Below are positions 7,725-17,049 of a stretch of 64,000 nucleotides of DNA, in pieces. The notes under the pieces are model-generated. The model did not search any database. It had not been told where the DNA came from and saw only the letters and a program-made list of their open reading frames with translations. Source of the DNA: Halomonas zincidurans B6. GTDB lineage: Bacteria; Pseudomonadota; Gammaproteobacteria; Pseudomonadales; Halomonadaceae. Position 1 is the first letter of the stretch. Each line of letters opens with the position of its first letter. The translations under genes were made by a program, and so were the position numbers. The stretch covers positions 1,798,001 through 1,862,000 of the forward strand of contig NZ_JNCK01000001.1 in NCBI RefSeq assembly GCF_000731955.1, written 5' to 3'.

Positions 7725-10097
7725 TCAGGCCAGCGTCTCGCCGGCCAGCATGAACCAGGTCTCGAGCACCGCGTCCGGGTTCAGCGATACCGAATCGATA
7801 CCCTGCTCCATCAGCCACTTGGCCAGGTCGGGATGATCCGACGGCCCCTGGCCGCAGATTCCCACGTACTTGCCCTGCTCGCGGCAGGCGGCGATAGCCA
7901 TCGCCAGCAGCTTCTTGACCGCCGGATCGCGCTCCTCGAACAGATGGGCGACGATCCCCGAGTCCCGATCCAGGCCCAGCGTCAGCTGAGTCAGGTCGTT
8001 TGAGCCGATCGAGAAGCCATCGAAGTACTGAAGAAAATCCTCGGCCAGCAAGGCATTGGTCGGCAGCTCGCACATCATGATGATGCGCAGCCCGCGATCG
8101 CCGCGCTTCAGGCCGTTGGCCTCGAGCAGCTCGACCACCTGGCGGCCTTCGTCCGGGGTGCGCACGAACGGCACCATGATCTCGACATTGTCGAGGCCCA
8201 TCTCGTCGCGCACCCGCTTGAGCGCCTGGCATTCGAGCTCGAAACATGGCCGGAACGTCTCGGAGATGTAGCGCGACGCGCCGCGGAAGCCGAGCATCGG
8301 ATTTTCCTCGCCAGGCTCGTAGAGCTTGCCGCCGATCAGATTCTCGTATTCGTTGGACTTGAAGTCCGACAGCCGCACGATCACCGGCTTGGGATAGAAC
8401 GACGCCGCCAGCGTCGAGATGCCCTCGACCAGCTTGTCGACGTAAAAGGTCACTGGATCGCGATAGCCGGCAGTGCGCACGTCGATGATCTGCTGCAGAT
8501 CGGCAGGCAGCCGGTCGTACTCCATCAGCGCCTTGGGATGCACGCCGATCATGCGATTGATGATGAATTCGAGCCGCGCCAGGCCGACGCCGGCATTGGG
8601 CAGGCTGGCGAAGTTGAAGGCGCGGTCGGGGTTGCCGACGTTCATCATGATCTTGAACGGCAGATCGGGCATGCTGTCGACGCTGGTGGTCGTGCAGTCG
8701 TAGTCGAGCAACCCGTCGTAGACGTGCCCGGTATCGCCCTCGGCGCACGACACGGTGACCTCGCGGCCGTCCTCGAGCACGTCGGTGGCATCGCCGCAGC
8801 CGACTACCGCCGGGATGCCCAGTTCGCGGGCGATGATCGCCGCGTGACAGGTACGCCCGCCGCGGTTGGTGACGATCGCCGAGGCGCGCTTCATTACCGG
8901 CTCCCAGTCGGGATCGGTCATGTCGGTGACCAGGATGTCGCCGTTATTGACCTTGTCCATCTGCGCCGAGGTCTCGATGACCTTGATCGCCCCGCGGCCG
9001 ATACGCTGGCCGATCGCCCGGCCGGAGATCAGCAGCCGGCCCTTCTCCTTGAGCTGGAAGCGCTCGAGCTTGCCGCCCTGCTGGTTGGAAACCACGGTTT
9101 CCGGGCGCGCCTGGACGATGTACAGCTTGCCGTCGTCGCCGTCGCGGGCCCATTCGATATCCATCGGCCGGCCGTAGTGCTGCTCGATGGTCACCGCCTG
9201 GCGCGCCAACGCCATCACCGCCTCGTCGTCGATGCAGAAACGTGCCCGATCGGCGGGAGCGACGTCGACGGTCTGCACCGACTTGCCCGCCGAGGCGTCC
9301 TCGGTGTAGGTCATCTTGATCAGCTTGGAGCCCAGCGTGCGGCGCAGCACCGCAGGCCGGCCTGCGGCCAGCGTCGACTTGTGAACGTAGAACTCGTCGG
9401 GATTGACCGCGCCCTGCACCACGGTCTCGCCCAGCCCCCAGGAGCCGGTGATGAACACCGCATCGCGGTAGCCGGATTCGGTATCCAGGGTGAACATCAC
9501 GCCGCTGGCGCCAGTCTCGGAACGCACCATCTTCTGGATGCCCGCCGATAGCGCGACCTGGTCGTGATCGAAGCCGCGATGCACGCGATAGGAAATCGCG
9601 CGGTCGTTGAACAGCGAGGCGAACACCTCGTGAACCGCCCGCTTGACGTTGTCGAAGCCCTCGATATTGAGAAAGGTCTCCTGCTGGCCGGCGAACGAGG
9701 CGTCGGGCAGGTCCTCGGCGGTCGCCGACGAGCGCACCGCGACCTTCAAGTTGCTGTGACGCGACTCGAGTTCGCGATAGGCGTCACGCAGCGCCGCCTC
9801 GAATTCCGGCGGCAGCGGCGTATCGATCACCCACTGGCGTATCTCGCCGCCCACGCGCACCAGTTCGTTGACATCGTCGACGTCGAGACGCACCAGCGCT
9901 TGATTGATACGCTCGTTGAGCCCCTCATGGGCCAGGAACTGGCGATAGGCGAATGCGGTGGTGGCGAAGCCGCCGGGCACCGTGACGCCAGCGCCGGCCA
10001 GGTTGGAAATCATTTCGCCCAGCGAAGCGTTCTTGCCGCCCACCCGCTCGACATCGTCCATACCGAGACTATCGAACCATTCGATATAGTGTTCCAA
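7725..10097 (-). CDS. ppsA: Phosphoenolpyruvate synthase
   Basis: The 790-residue protein makes PEP from pyruvate and ATP (releasing AMP and phosphate) for gluconeogenesis. It shows the PPDK_N ATP-binding domain (GGKNASLGEM near residue 20, AVRSSATAEDLPDASFAGQQ), the phosphohistidine swivel domain (GGRTCHAAI, H418) and the PEP-utilising C-terminal barrel (CELPTNALL, SIGSNDLTQLTLG, CGQGPSDHP). The start appears to be TTG at 10097, because no ATG or GTG lies in frame nearby upstream and a GAGGGGA ribosome site sits about 8 nt before it. The homology begins immediately (GMDDVERVGGKNA), supporting this start. It is divergent from ppsR, which controls its activity. Confidence 0.97.
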   Translation of the reverse strand: MEHYIEWFDSLGMDDVERVGGKNASLGEMISNLAGAGVTVPGGFATTAFAYRQFLAHEGLNERINQALVRLDVDDVNELVRVGGEIRQWVIDTPLPPEFEAALRDAYRELESRHSNLKVAVRSSATAEDLPDASFAGQQETFLNIEGFDNVKRAVHEVFASLFNDRAISYRVHRGFDHDQVALSAGIQKMVRSETGASGVMFTLDTESGYRDAVFITGSWGLGETVVQGAVNPDEFYVHKSTLAAGRPAVLRRTLGSKLIKMTYTEDASAGKSVQTVDVAPADRARFCIDDEAVMALARQAVTIEQHYGRPMDIEWARDGDDGKLYIVQARPETVVSNQQGGKLERFQLKEKGRLLISGRAIGQRIGRGAIKVIETSAQMDKVNNGDILVTDMTDPDWEPVMKRASAIVTNRGGRTCHAAIIARELGIPAVVGCGDATDVLEDGREVTVSCAEGDTGHVYDGLLDYDCTTTSVDSMPDLPFKIMMNVGNPDRAFNFASLPNAGVGLARLEFIINRMIGVHPKALMEYDRLPADLQQIIDVRTAGYRDPVTFYVDKLVEGISTLAASFYPKPVIVRLSDFKSNEYENLIGGKLYEPGEENPMLGFRGASRYISETFRPCFELECQALKRVRDEMGLDNVEIMVPFVRTPDEGRQVVELLEANGLKRGDRGLRIIMMCELPTNALLAEDFLQYFDGFSIGSNDLTQLTLGLDRDSGIVAHLFEERDPAVKKLLAMAIAACREQGKYVGICGQGPSDHPDLAKWLMEQGIDSVSLNPDAVLETWFMLAGETLA

Positions 10098-10337
10098 GAG
10101 AGGTCCCCTCGTTTCGGTCCATGGCGCCTGGGCGCCGAATGCGCCATCCTGGCAGATGTCAGCACCCTACCAAGCGAAGGTCGTATTCGCCATTAGTCTA
10201 ATAGCGAAGTCACTGGAGTATTTTTACAACATTGCCGCTTTTCACCCTCCTTCCTGTAGTCGGCGGCTTGTCGCGCCGACGTCGAGCATCGACAATGCAG
10301 CGAACCGTCATAGTCCACTACCCGCGAGAAAACCGGC

Positions 10338-11171
10338 ATGTCCCGCACCGCCTTCTTCATCTCCGACGGCACCGGCATCACCGCCGAGACCCTGGGCCGC
10401 AGCCTGCTGGCCCAGTTCGAGAGCCTCGAAATCAAGATGATCACCAAGCCGTACATCGACAGCACCGAGAAGGCCCACAAGCTCGCCGAGGTGATCGCCG
10501 CCACTGCGGCGCGCGATGGCGAGACGCCGATCATCATCGATACCATCGTCGATCAGACCATCCGCGACATCATCAGCCGCGTGCCGGGCTTCAAGGTCGA
10601 CGTCTTCACCACCTTCCTGGCGCCGCTCGAGGCGGAGCTCAAGGTCCACTCCTCCTACTCGGTGGGACGCACCCACGCCATCGGTCGCGACGACATCTAC
10701 ATGCATCGCATCGACTCGGTGCACTTCGCGCTGGACAACGACGATGGCGCGCGCACCCAGCACTACGACAGCGCCGACGTGATCCTGACCGGCGTATCGC
10801 GCTGCGGCAAGACGCCGACCTCGCTCTATCTGGCGCTGCAGTTCGGCATCCGCGCGGCCAACTACCCGCTGACCGAGGACGACCAGGACGAGGACGGCAA
10901 TCTCAAGATGCCGGCCGCCCTGGCGCCCTATCGCCACAAGTTGTTCGGCCTGACCATCGACCCGCGCCGGCTGGCGGCGATCCGCAGCGAGCGCCGGCCC
11001 AACAGCCGCTACTGCTCGATCGATCAGTGCCTGCAGGAAATCCAGCAGGCCGAGGCGCTGTATCGCCGCTATCACATCCCCTACATCGACACCACGCGCT
11101 TCTCGATCGAGGAGATTTCCACCCAGCTGATCGCCGAGACCGGTCTGCAGCGGCGCTTCAGTCCGCGCTGA
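10338..11171 (+). CDS. ppsR: PEP synthase regulatory protein (bifunctional kinase/pyrophosphorylase)
   Basis: This is a DUF299-family protein of 277 residues. It inactivates PEP synthase by ADP-dependent phosphorylation and reactivates it by phosphate-dependent removal of the phosphate. The family P-loop is GVSRCGKTPT (residues 152-161), preceded by the typical N-terminus RTAFFISDGTGITAETLG and the segment YSVGRTHAIGRD. It is divergent from ppsA, the classical arrangement. Its 3' end overlaps the 3' end of the convergent glutaryl-CoA dehydrogenase gene by 14 bp. The ATG at 10338 is the natural start, though the ribosome site is weak. Confidence 0.97.
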   Translation: MSRTAFFISDGTGITAETLGRSLLAQFESLEIKMITKPYIDSTEKAHKLAEVIAATAARDGETPIIIDTIVDQTIRDIISRVPGFKVDVFTTFLAPLEAELKVHSSYSVGRTHAIGRDDIYMHRIDSVHFALDNDDGARTQHYDSADVILTGVSRCGKTPTSLYLALQFGIRAANYPLTEDDQDEDGNLKMPAALAPYRHKLFGLTIDPRRLAAIRSERRPNSRYCSIDQCLQEIQQAEALYRRYHIPYIDTTRFSIEEISTQLIAETGLQRRFSPR

Positions 11172-12342
11172 AGGCCTGGATGCCGGTCTGGCAGCGCCCC
11201 AGGATCAGCGCGTGGATGTCGTGGGTGCCCTCGTAGGTGTTGACCGCCTCCAGGTTCATCAGATGGCGAATCACGTGGTACTCGTCGCTGACTCCGTTGC
11301 CGCCGTGCATGTCGCGGGCCTGGCGGGCGATGTCCAGCGCCTTGCCGGCATTGTTGCGCTTGATAAGCGAGATCGCCTCGGGGATCAACTGGCCCGCGTC
11401 GATCAGTTGGCCGACCCGCAGCGCCGCCTGCAGGCCCAGCGTGATCTCGGTCTGCATGTCGGCAAGCTTCTTCTGGATCAACTGGTTGGCGGCCAGCGGC
11501 CGGCCGAACTGATGACGCGCCAAGGTATAGTCGCGCGCCGCCTGCCAGCAGAACTCGGCGGCGCCCATACTGCCCCAGGCGATGCCGAAACGCGCCCGAT
11601 TGAGGCATGAGAACGGCCCCTTGAGCCCACTGACGTTCGCCAGGCAGGCGCCGTCGTCGACCTGCACGTCCTGCAGCACGATCTGGCCGGTGCTCGAGGC
11701 ACGCAGACTGAACTTGCCCTCGATCGCCGGCGTCGACAGCCCCGGCGTGCCGCGTTCGAGCACGAAGCCGCGCAGCCGGCCGTCGTCGTCCTTGGCCCAC
11801 ACCACGAACACGTCGGCGACCGGGGCGTTGGTAATCCAGGTCTTGCTGCCATCGAGACGCCAGCCGCCCTCGATCCGCCGGGCGCGAGTCGCCATGCCGT
11901 TGGGGTCGGACCCGTGATCGGGCTCGGTGAGCCCGAAACAGCCGATCCACTCGCCGCTGACCAGCCGCGGCAGATAACGCTCGCGCTGGGCCTCGCTGCC
12001 GAAGGCGTGAATCGGATAGATCACCAGGCTCGACTGCACGCTCAATGCGCTGCGATAACCGGAATCGACGCGCTCCACCTCGCGGGCGATCAGGCCATAG
12101 CTGACGTAATCGAGCCCCGCCGCGCCATGGCCCTCGAGTGTCGCGCCGAGCAGTCCCAGGGCACCCATCTCGGTCATGATCGAAGGGTCGAAACGCTCGT
12201 GGCGATTGGCCTCGAGTATTCGCGGCATCAAGCGCTGCTGGCAGTAATCGTGGGCGGTGCGCTGGACCTGGCGCTGCGCATCGCTCAGCTGCGCCGACAG
12301 GCACAGCGGATCGCGCCAATCGACGGGGGTCGTAGCGGCCAT
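11158..12342 (-). CDS. gcdH: Glutaryl-CoA dehydrogenase
   Basis: The 394-residue flavoprotein belongs to the acyl-CoA dehydrogenase family. The C-terminal motif NTYEGTHDIHALILGR, with catalytic base E371, is that of glutaryl-CoA dehydrogenases, which oxidise and decarboxylate glutaryl-CoA to crotonyl-CoA in lysine and tryptophan catabolism. Other family marks are CFGLTEPDHGSDP (FAD contact), WITNAPVAD and ARDMHGGNG. The gene leads no obvious operon: the next gene downstream is convergent ppsR, overlapping by 14 bp. Upstream, 23 bp separate it from the DJ-1 gene, so the two may be co-transcribed. Substrate assignment is by motif and could be another short-chain acyl-CoA. Confidence 0.92.
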   Translation of the reverse strand: MAATTPVDWRDPLCLSAQLSDAQRQVQRTAHDYCQQRLMPRILEANRHERFDPSIMTEMGALGLLGATLEGHGAAGLDYVSYGLIAREVERVDSGYRSALSVQSSLVIYPIHAFGSEAQRERYLPRLVSGEWIGCFGLTEPDHGSDPNGMATRARRIEGGWRLDGSKTWITNAPVADVFVVWAKDDDGRLRGFVLERGTPGLSTPAIEGKFSLRASSTGQIVLQDVQVDDGACLANVSGLKGPFSCLNRARFGIAWGSMGAAEFCWQAARDYTLARHQFGRPLAANQLIQKKLADMQTEITLGLQAALRVGQLIDAGQLIPEAISLIKRNNAGKALDIARQARDMHGGNGVSDEYHVIRHLMNLEAVNTYEGTHDIHALILGRCQTGIQAFSAD

Positions 12343-12365
12343 CGGAGTCTCCTTTGAAGCCGGCT

Positions 12366-12953
12366 TCAGTGTCTTTGCAGGGCCGATTCCTGGCTGGCGG
12401 CCAGCAAGCCCTCGGCGATGCGCCGCTCGGTCGCTTCGTCGACCAACAGGCCCACCAGGTGCAGCGCAAAGCCCATTGCCGTTGCCGGGCCCTGGCTGGT
12501 CAACAGCCGACCGTCCTCGACCACCGGGTGCTGCGAGAGATGGCCTCCGGCATCGACCAGCGACCCTTGAAAGGCCGGGAAGCCGGTGACCATGTAGCCG
12601 CGCACCAGGTCGTGGGCAGCCAGCGCCACCCCGGGAGCGGCACAGATGGCGGCTATCCAGGCGTCGCGCCGGCGTTGGCGCTTAAGCAGCGCCGTCAGCG
12701 CCTCGCTGTCGCGCAGACGCTCGGCGCCGGGCATGCCGCCCGGCAACACGATGGCATCGAATTCGCTCTCGGGGTCGATCGCGGATAGACACTTGTCGGC
12801 GACCAATCGGGTGCCGCGCGCCAGCGTCACGCTGACATCGCTCATCACCGAGGCCACGCTGACCGTGATGTCGGCGCGCCGCAATACATCGATCAGGGTC
12901 ACGGTCTCGATATCTTCGCTGCCATCGGCGACCGCGAGCAGTACCAGGGGCAT
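12366..12953 (-). CDS. DJ-1/PfpI family protein (YajL-like)
   Basis: The 195-residue protein has the class-I glutamine amidotransferase-like fold of DJ-1. The nucleophile-elbow cysteine is C104 in AAICAAPGVAL, and the acidic partner lies in GSEDIE near residue 13, both close to the E. coli YajL numbering. VLPGGMPGAERLRD is another family block. Roles reported for the family are protein or nucleotide deglycation, chaperone action and oxidative-stress protection; which applies here is not visible. The ATG at 12953 has AGGAGG 7 nt upstream; a GTG just before it is too close to the site. Confidence 0.88.
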   Translation of the reverse strand: MPLVLLAVADGSEDIETVTLIDVLRRADITVSVASVMSDVSVTLARGTRLVADKCLSAIDPESEFDAIVLPGGMPGAERLRDSEALTALLKRQRRRDAWIAAICAAPGVALAAHDLVRGYMVTGFPAFQGSLVDAGGHLSQHPVVEDGRLLTSQGPATAMGFALHLVGLLVDEATERRIAEGLLAASQESALQRH

Positions 12954-13062
12954 CACGCTACCTCCTCGGCTTCAGGGTGGTTTGTCGGCCGGCGGCCTCC
13001 CCTCAGCATAGAAGCCCATCAGCGCCTATCAATGCGCATCGCTCCCGCAGCCATTTATGCCA

Positions 13063-13998
13063 TCACCCCTTGTCGTCCCCTTCCCGGTCAGCGTCGCTAT
13101 CGCCGGCACGATAGAAGCGCTGGATGCTCGAGAAGTCGAGCCGCCCGTTGCCCTGCGATGCGTGCAACGCATACAGGTTGCGGGCCTGGGCACCCATCGG
13201 AATCGCCGCGCGGGATTCCAGCGCCAGCGTCGTCGCCAGCCCCAGGTCCTTGCCCATCAGGTCGACCAGGAACCCGCCCTGATAGCCGTTGGAAGCCGGC
13301 GTCTGTTCCATCACCCCCGGCCAGGGATTGTAGACGTTGAGCGCCCAGTTGCCGCCCGAGCTCTGCTTCATGATCTCCGAGAGCACCGCTGGATCGAGGC
13401 CATTGCCGACCCCCAGCGCCAGCGCCTCGGCGGTGCCGCTCATCAGGATGCCCAGCAGCATGTTGTTGCACAGCTTGGCGACCTGTCCGGCGCCGCTGGC
13501 GCCGGCGTGGAAGATGTTCTTGCCCATCGCCTCGAGCAGTGGTCGGGCCTGGACGTAAGCCTCGGCGCTGCCGCCGACGATGAAGGTCAGGGTGCCGGCC
13601 CGGGCGCCGCCGACGCCCCCCGACACCGGCGCGTCGAGATAGCTCAGGCCGCGTGCCGCGGCGGCCTCGGCGACGGTTCGCGCATCGTCGGGCGCGATGG
13701 TCGAGGCATCGATCAGCAGCGGTTTGCCATCGAGCGCATCGAGCAGACCCGGCGCGTCGCCACCCAGGTAGAGGCTGCGCACATGGGCGCCGGCCGGCAG
13801 CATCGAGATCACCACCTCGACGCCGCGGGCGGCCTCGCTGGCCGAGGAGGCGCGACGCGCACCGGCCTGCTCCAAAGTCTGCATGGCGGATTCGACCAGG
13901 TCGTAGACCGTCACCTCGAAGCCGGCCTTGATCAGGTTCTCGGCCATCGGCGCGCCCATGTTGCCCAGCCCGATAAAGGCGACTTTCATGCTCGTCAT
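13063..13998 (-). CDS. mmsB: 3-hydroxyisobutyrate dehydrogenase
   Basis: The 311-residue enzyme oxidises 3-hydroxyisobutyrate to methylmalonate semialdehyde with NAD in valine catabolism. The Rossmann motif VAFIGLGNMGAPMAENL sits at the N-terminus. The family substrate motif DAPVSGGVGGARAGTLT follows mid-protein, and the catalytic lysine is in GAGQVAKLCNNM. The neighbours upstream, 3-hydroxyisobutyryl-CoA hydrolase and isobutyryl-CoA dehydrogenase, supply the two preceding steps, so the three genes on this strand form a valine degradation unit. The last enzyme, methylmalonate-semialdehyde dehydrogenase (mmsA), is not in the window. Confidence 0.96.
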   Translation of the reverse strand: MTSMKVAFIGLGNMGAPMAENLIKAGFEVTVYDLVESAMQTLEQAGARRASSASEAARGVEVVISMLPAGAHVRSLYLGGDAPGLLDALDGKPLLIDASTIAPDDARTVAEAAAARGLSYLDAPVSGGVGGARAGTLTFIVGGSAEAYVQARPLLEAMGKNIFHAGASGAGQVAKLCNNMLLGILMSGTAEALALGVGNGLDPAVLSEIMKQSSGGNWALNVYNPWPGVMEQTPASNGYQGGFLVDLMGKDLGLATTLALESRAAIPMGAQARNLYALHASQGNGRLDFSSIQRFYRAGDSDADREGDDKG

Positions 13999-14049
13999 AA
14001 CTGTGCTCCTGTGTTTGTTGTTGTTAACGACGGCCGTGTTGATCCGGCC

Positions 14050-15153
14050 TCAAAGATCGCGCAGCGGATGCTCCGCGGGCGACCAGAGCGGCGCCAGAAA
14101 GTCGTCGACAGCCGACGACGGGACGCTGGCCACGTCGGGATACGACCAGCGCGGCGTCTTGTCCTTGTCGATCAGCAGCGCCCGCACGCCCTCGGCGAGA
14201 TCGGCATGCCGCGTGCATTGCACCGACAGGTTGAGCTCGTCGCGGAAGGTATCGGCAAGGCTCGAGTGACGGTGGCGTTCGCGCATGCGCCAGATCAGAT
14301 GGGCGGTGATCGGGCAGCCCTCCGCCAGACGCCGGCGATTGGCGGCCAGCCAGGGATCGTCGCGTCCGTCGTCGAGGATGCGCCGCACCGCGCCGGCGAC
14401 GTGGGGCACCCCGACCAGGTTCTGGATGACATCGAACTGCCTTAGCAGTGGACTTTCGGGCGCCTGACTGCGCGCCTCGAAATCCGCCAGTATCTCGCCC
14501 ACGGCGTTCGGGCGGGCAAGTTCGCCCTGCTGCAGGGCGGCGATCAGCGCTTCACGTCGCTCGCGGGGAATGAAGCGGTCGGCCAGCCCCGCCAGCAAGG
14601 CATCGCGGGCGTTCAACTGGGCACCGGTCAGTCCCAGGTAGGCGCCCAGCCCACTGGGCATGCGGCTCAGAAACCAGCTGGCGCCGATATCGGGATACAG
14701 CCCGATGGTGATCTCGGGCATGGCGATGCGCGAGGTTTCGGTGACCACCCGCTCGCTGCCACCAGCCATCAGCCCCAGGCCACCGCCCAGGATGATGCCG
14801 TCGCCCCATACGATCAGCGGCTTGGGATAGCGGTGGATACGGTAGTCGAGGCGGTACTCGGCACTGAAGTAGCGCGTGGCGAAATCCGCATCGCGCGCAC
14901 CGGCGGTATCGCGCATGGCGCGGTACAGCGCGACAACATCGCCGCCGGCGCAGAACGCCTTGTCGCCCGCGCCCTCGAGCCATACCGCGGCGACCGATGG
15001 GTCGTCGGCCCATTGTTCCAGACGCGCCAGCAACCCCTCGATCATCGCCAGCGACAAGGCGTTGAGCGAGCGCGGCGCATTGAGCGTGGCCACCCCGATG
15101 CGCCGCTCGTCGCGGGTCGGCCACGTGTCGAAAAGCACGGCATCCTCGGTCAT
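14050..15153 (-). CDS. 3-hydroxyisobutyryl-CoA hydrolase
   Basis: The 367-residue protein is in the crotonase superfamily but longer than ordinary enoyl-CoA hydratases, as 3-hydroxyisobutyryl-CoA hydrolases are. It shows LNALSLAMIEGL, the oxyanion segment GDKAFCAGGDVVALY and GDGIILGGGLGLMAGG, and the family block MPEITIGLYPDIGASWFLSR. It releases CoA from 3-hydroxyisobutyryl-CoA, avoiding build-up of reactive methacrylyl-CoA. It lies between isobutyryl-CoA dehydrogenase (52 bp upstream) and mmsB (51 bp downstream), in the same direction. Part of the unit probably controlled from the LiuR-type operator at 16457-16470. Confidence 0.95.
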   Translation of the reverse strand: MTEDAVLFDTWPTRDERRIGVATLNAPRSLNALSLAMIEGLLARLEQWADDPSVAAVWLEGAGDKAFCAGGDVVALYRAMRDTAGARDADFATRYFSAEYRLDYRIHRYPKPLIVWGDGIILGGGLGLMAGGSERVVTETSRIAMPEITIGLYPDIGASWFLSRMPSGLGAYLGLTGAQLNARDALLAGLADRFIPRERREALIAALQQGELARPNAVGEILADFEARSQAPESPLLRQFDVIQNLVGVPHVAGAVRRILDDGRDDPWLAANRRRLAEGCPITAHLIWRMRERHRHSSLADTFRDELNLSVQCTRHADLAEGVRALLIDKDKTPRWSYPDVASVPSSAVDDFLAPLWSPAEHPLRDL

Positions 15154-15205
15154 GATCCGGCGTCTCCGGTTGGTTGTAATCTCGGCGAAGCGAGCGCGTC
15201 AGCGC

Positions 15206-16372
15206 TCATTGCAGCAGCTCGACGACGCCCGGCTCGAACAGCCGGCGCGCGGCGATCAGGCGCATGATCTCGTTGGTTCCCTCGAGGATCTGGTGAACGC
15301 GGGTGTCGCGCACCAGCCGCTCGAGCGGGTATTCCCGGATGTAGCCATAACCGCCGTGCAGCTGCAGGGCGTCGTTGCAGACCTGGAAACCGATGTCGGT
15401 AGCCAGGCGCTTGGCCATCGCGCAGTGGGCCGGCGCCTGGGGATCGCCGCGATCGAGTTGCCAGGCGGCATGGCGCACCATCAGCCGGGCGCTGAGCAGC
15501 TCGCTGGCCATGTCGGCGAACTTGAACTGCAGAGCCTGGAACGTCGCCAGTTCGCGGCCGAACTGCTTACGCTGCTGAAGATAGTCGCGGGACAGCGTCA
15601 GCGCCTGCTGGGCCGCGCCCAGCGAGCAGCTGGCGATATTCAGACGCCCGCCATCGAGCCCCTTCATCGCCAGCTTGAAGCCCTCGCCCTCCTCGCCCAG
15701 CCGGTTGCCGGCGGGCACCCGTACGTCGTCGAAACTGACCAGCCGGGTCGGCTGGCTCTTCCAGCCCATCTTCTCCTCGTTCTTGCCGTACTCGATCCCC
15801 GCGCTGTCGGCGGGCACCAGGAAGGTCGAGATGCCCGCCGCGCCGGAATCCGCCGCCCCGGTACGCGCCATCACTACCAGCACGTCGGTGGCGCCGGCGC
15901 CGGAGATGAACATCTTGCTGCCGGTCAGTCGGTATTCGTCGCCGTCGCGTACCGCCCGGGTCGTCAGGCTGGCGGCATCGGAGCCGGCGCCGGGTTCAGT
16001 CAGGCAGTAGGAGGCCAGCCGCTCGCCGCTGACCAGGCGCTCGATCCAGCTCTCGCGCAGCGCCTCGTTGCCCCAGCTGGCGATCATCCAGGTCGCCATG
16101 TTGTGAATCGTCAGGTAGGCGGTGGTCGACACGCACCCCTGGGCGAGCTGCTCGAAGATCAGCGCGGCGTCGAGGCGCGACAGCCCCAGCCCGCCACGCG
16201 CCTCGTCGATGTAGATGGCCAGAAAGCCGGCCTCGCCGGCGCGGCGGATGACCTCCACGGGAAAGTGCGCGGTGGCGTCCCACTCGGCGGCGTGCGCAGC
16301 GAGCTCGGCCTGGGCGAAGTCGGCAGCGGCCTGCTGCAGGGCACGTTGGTCGTCACTCAGGGCGAAGTCCAT
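15206..16372 (-). CDS. Isobutyryl-CoA dehydrogenase (acyl-CoA dehydrogenase)
   Basis: This 388-residue acyl-CoA dehydrogenase has the FAD-contact motif CLTEPGAGSDAAS, the segment KMFISGAGATD, LHGGYGYIREYPLERLVRD and the catalytic base E364 in QILEGTNEIMR. The valine-pathway setting (hydrolase and mmsB downstream) points to isobutyryl-CoA as the substrate, giving methacrylyl-CoA; a 2-methylbutyryl-CoA activity is possible too. It starts 73 bp right of the next gene's stop and is divergent from the LiuR-type regulator, with a palindromic operator in between. Electrons would go to ETF. Confidence 0.92.
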   Translation of the reverse strand: MDFALSDDQRALQQAAADFAQAELAAHAAEWDATAHFPVEVIRRAGEAGFLAIYIDEARGGLGLSRLDAALIFEQLAQGCVSTTAYLTIHNMATWMIASWGNEALRESWIERLVSGERLASYCLTEPGAGSDAASLTTRAVRDGDEYRLTGSKMFISGAGATDVLVVMARTGAADSGAAGISTFLVPADSAGIEYGKNEEKMGWKSQPTRLVSFDDVRVPAGNRLGEEGEGFKLAMKGLDGGRLNIASCSLGAAQQALTLSRDYLQQRKQFGRELATFQALQFKFADMASELLSARLMVRHAAWQLDRGDPQAPAHCAMAKRLATDIGFQVCNDALQLHGGYGYIREYPLERLVRDTRVHQILEGTNEIMRLIAARRLFEPGVVELLQ

Positions 16373-16456
16373 GAGCGGTATTCCTCGGCTTTTCGGTGGC
16401 TCGTGACTCTAACCTAGCAGCGCGCAGCGAGCGGACAAGACGGCCGTTAGTCTACT

Positions 16457-16470
16457 TTACGTAAACGTAA
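16457..16470. promoter_or_regulatory. LiuR-type operator palindrome
   Basis: TTACGT-AA-ACGTAA is a perfect 6-bp inverted repeat with a 2-bp centre. It lies in the 169-bp gap between the divergent isobutyryl-CoA dehydrogenase and MerR-family genes. Its form resembles the TTTACGTTTACGTAA-like sites described for LiuR, a MerR-family regulator of branched-chain amino acid catabolism. Regulation of both directions is inferred. Confidence 0.72.
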
Positions 16471-16541
16471 GCCTCCTCTAGCCTAGGGCGACGGGCACGA
16501 TGACATCGGCGTCATCCCCACCGATTGCGAGGATCAGCCGC

Positions 16542-16982
16542 ATGCTAGAGACGACCCCCGCCACCGTCGGCGCGCGCGACACCCATCGTCGCACCTATAC
16601 CATCGGCGAGCTGGCACGGCGCTACGAGGTCACCCCGCGCACCATCCGCTTCTATGAGCAGGAAGGCCTGCTCGAGCCCGAGCGTCGCGGTCAGACGCGC
16701 ATCTACCATGACAAGGACCGGGTGCGCCTCAAGTTGACCCTGCGCGGCAAGCGCCTGGGCTTTTCGCTGGCCGAGATCCGCGAGGTCATCCATCTTTACG
16801 ATCATGCGCCCGACGGCGATGAGCGCCAGCTGCGACGCATGCTGGACATCCTCGACGAGAAGCGCGCCGCGCTCACCCGGCAACGGCAGGATATCCAGGC
16901 CCTGCAGCGCGAGCTCGACGACGTCGAGGCGCGCTGCCGCGACTCGCTGGCCGCGCTGTCGCGACAACGCGCGAGTTCCTGA
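16542..16982 (+). CDS. liuR: MerR-family regulator, LiuR-type
   Basis: The N-terminal winged helix is typical MerR (YTIGELARRYEVTPRTIRFY, then EQEGLLEPERRGQTRIY). It is followed by a dimerising coiled coil (LRRMLDILDEKRAALTRQRQ) and no metal-binding cysteine cluster. That pattern, with the acyl-CoA catabolism neighbours and the operator at 16457-16470, fits LiuR, which controls leucine and other branched-chain degradation genes. I take the ATG at 16542 (GAGGA 8 nt upstream), giving 146 residues; an ATG at 16500 would add 14 poorly conserved residues. An acyl-CoA synthetase gene follows 67 bp downstream and may share its transcript. Confidence 0.85.
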   Translation: MLETTPATVGARDTHRRTYTIGELARRYEVTPRTIRFYEQEGLLEPERRGQTRIYHDKDRVRLKLTLRGKRLGFSLAEIREVIHLYDHAPDGDERQLRRMLDILDEKRAALTRQRQDIQALQRELDDVEARCRDSLAALSRQRASS

Positions 16983-17049
16983 ACCCGTTTTCCAGACACG
17001 CCGCTTTCAAAGCCTTGCCCGAGCCGACAAAAACAAGCAGGAATCAGCG

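Noticed and set aside
7624..8748. Second long open frame in the ppsA 3' half on the same strand
   Set aside because: It is the +1 frame of ppsA, Arg-rich and without family features; ppsA reads through intact.
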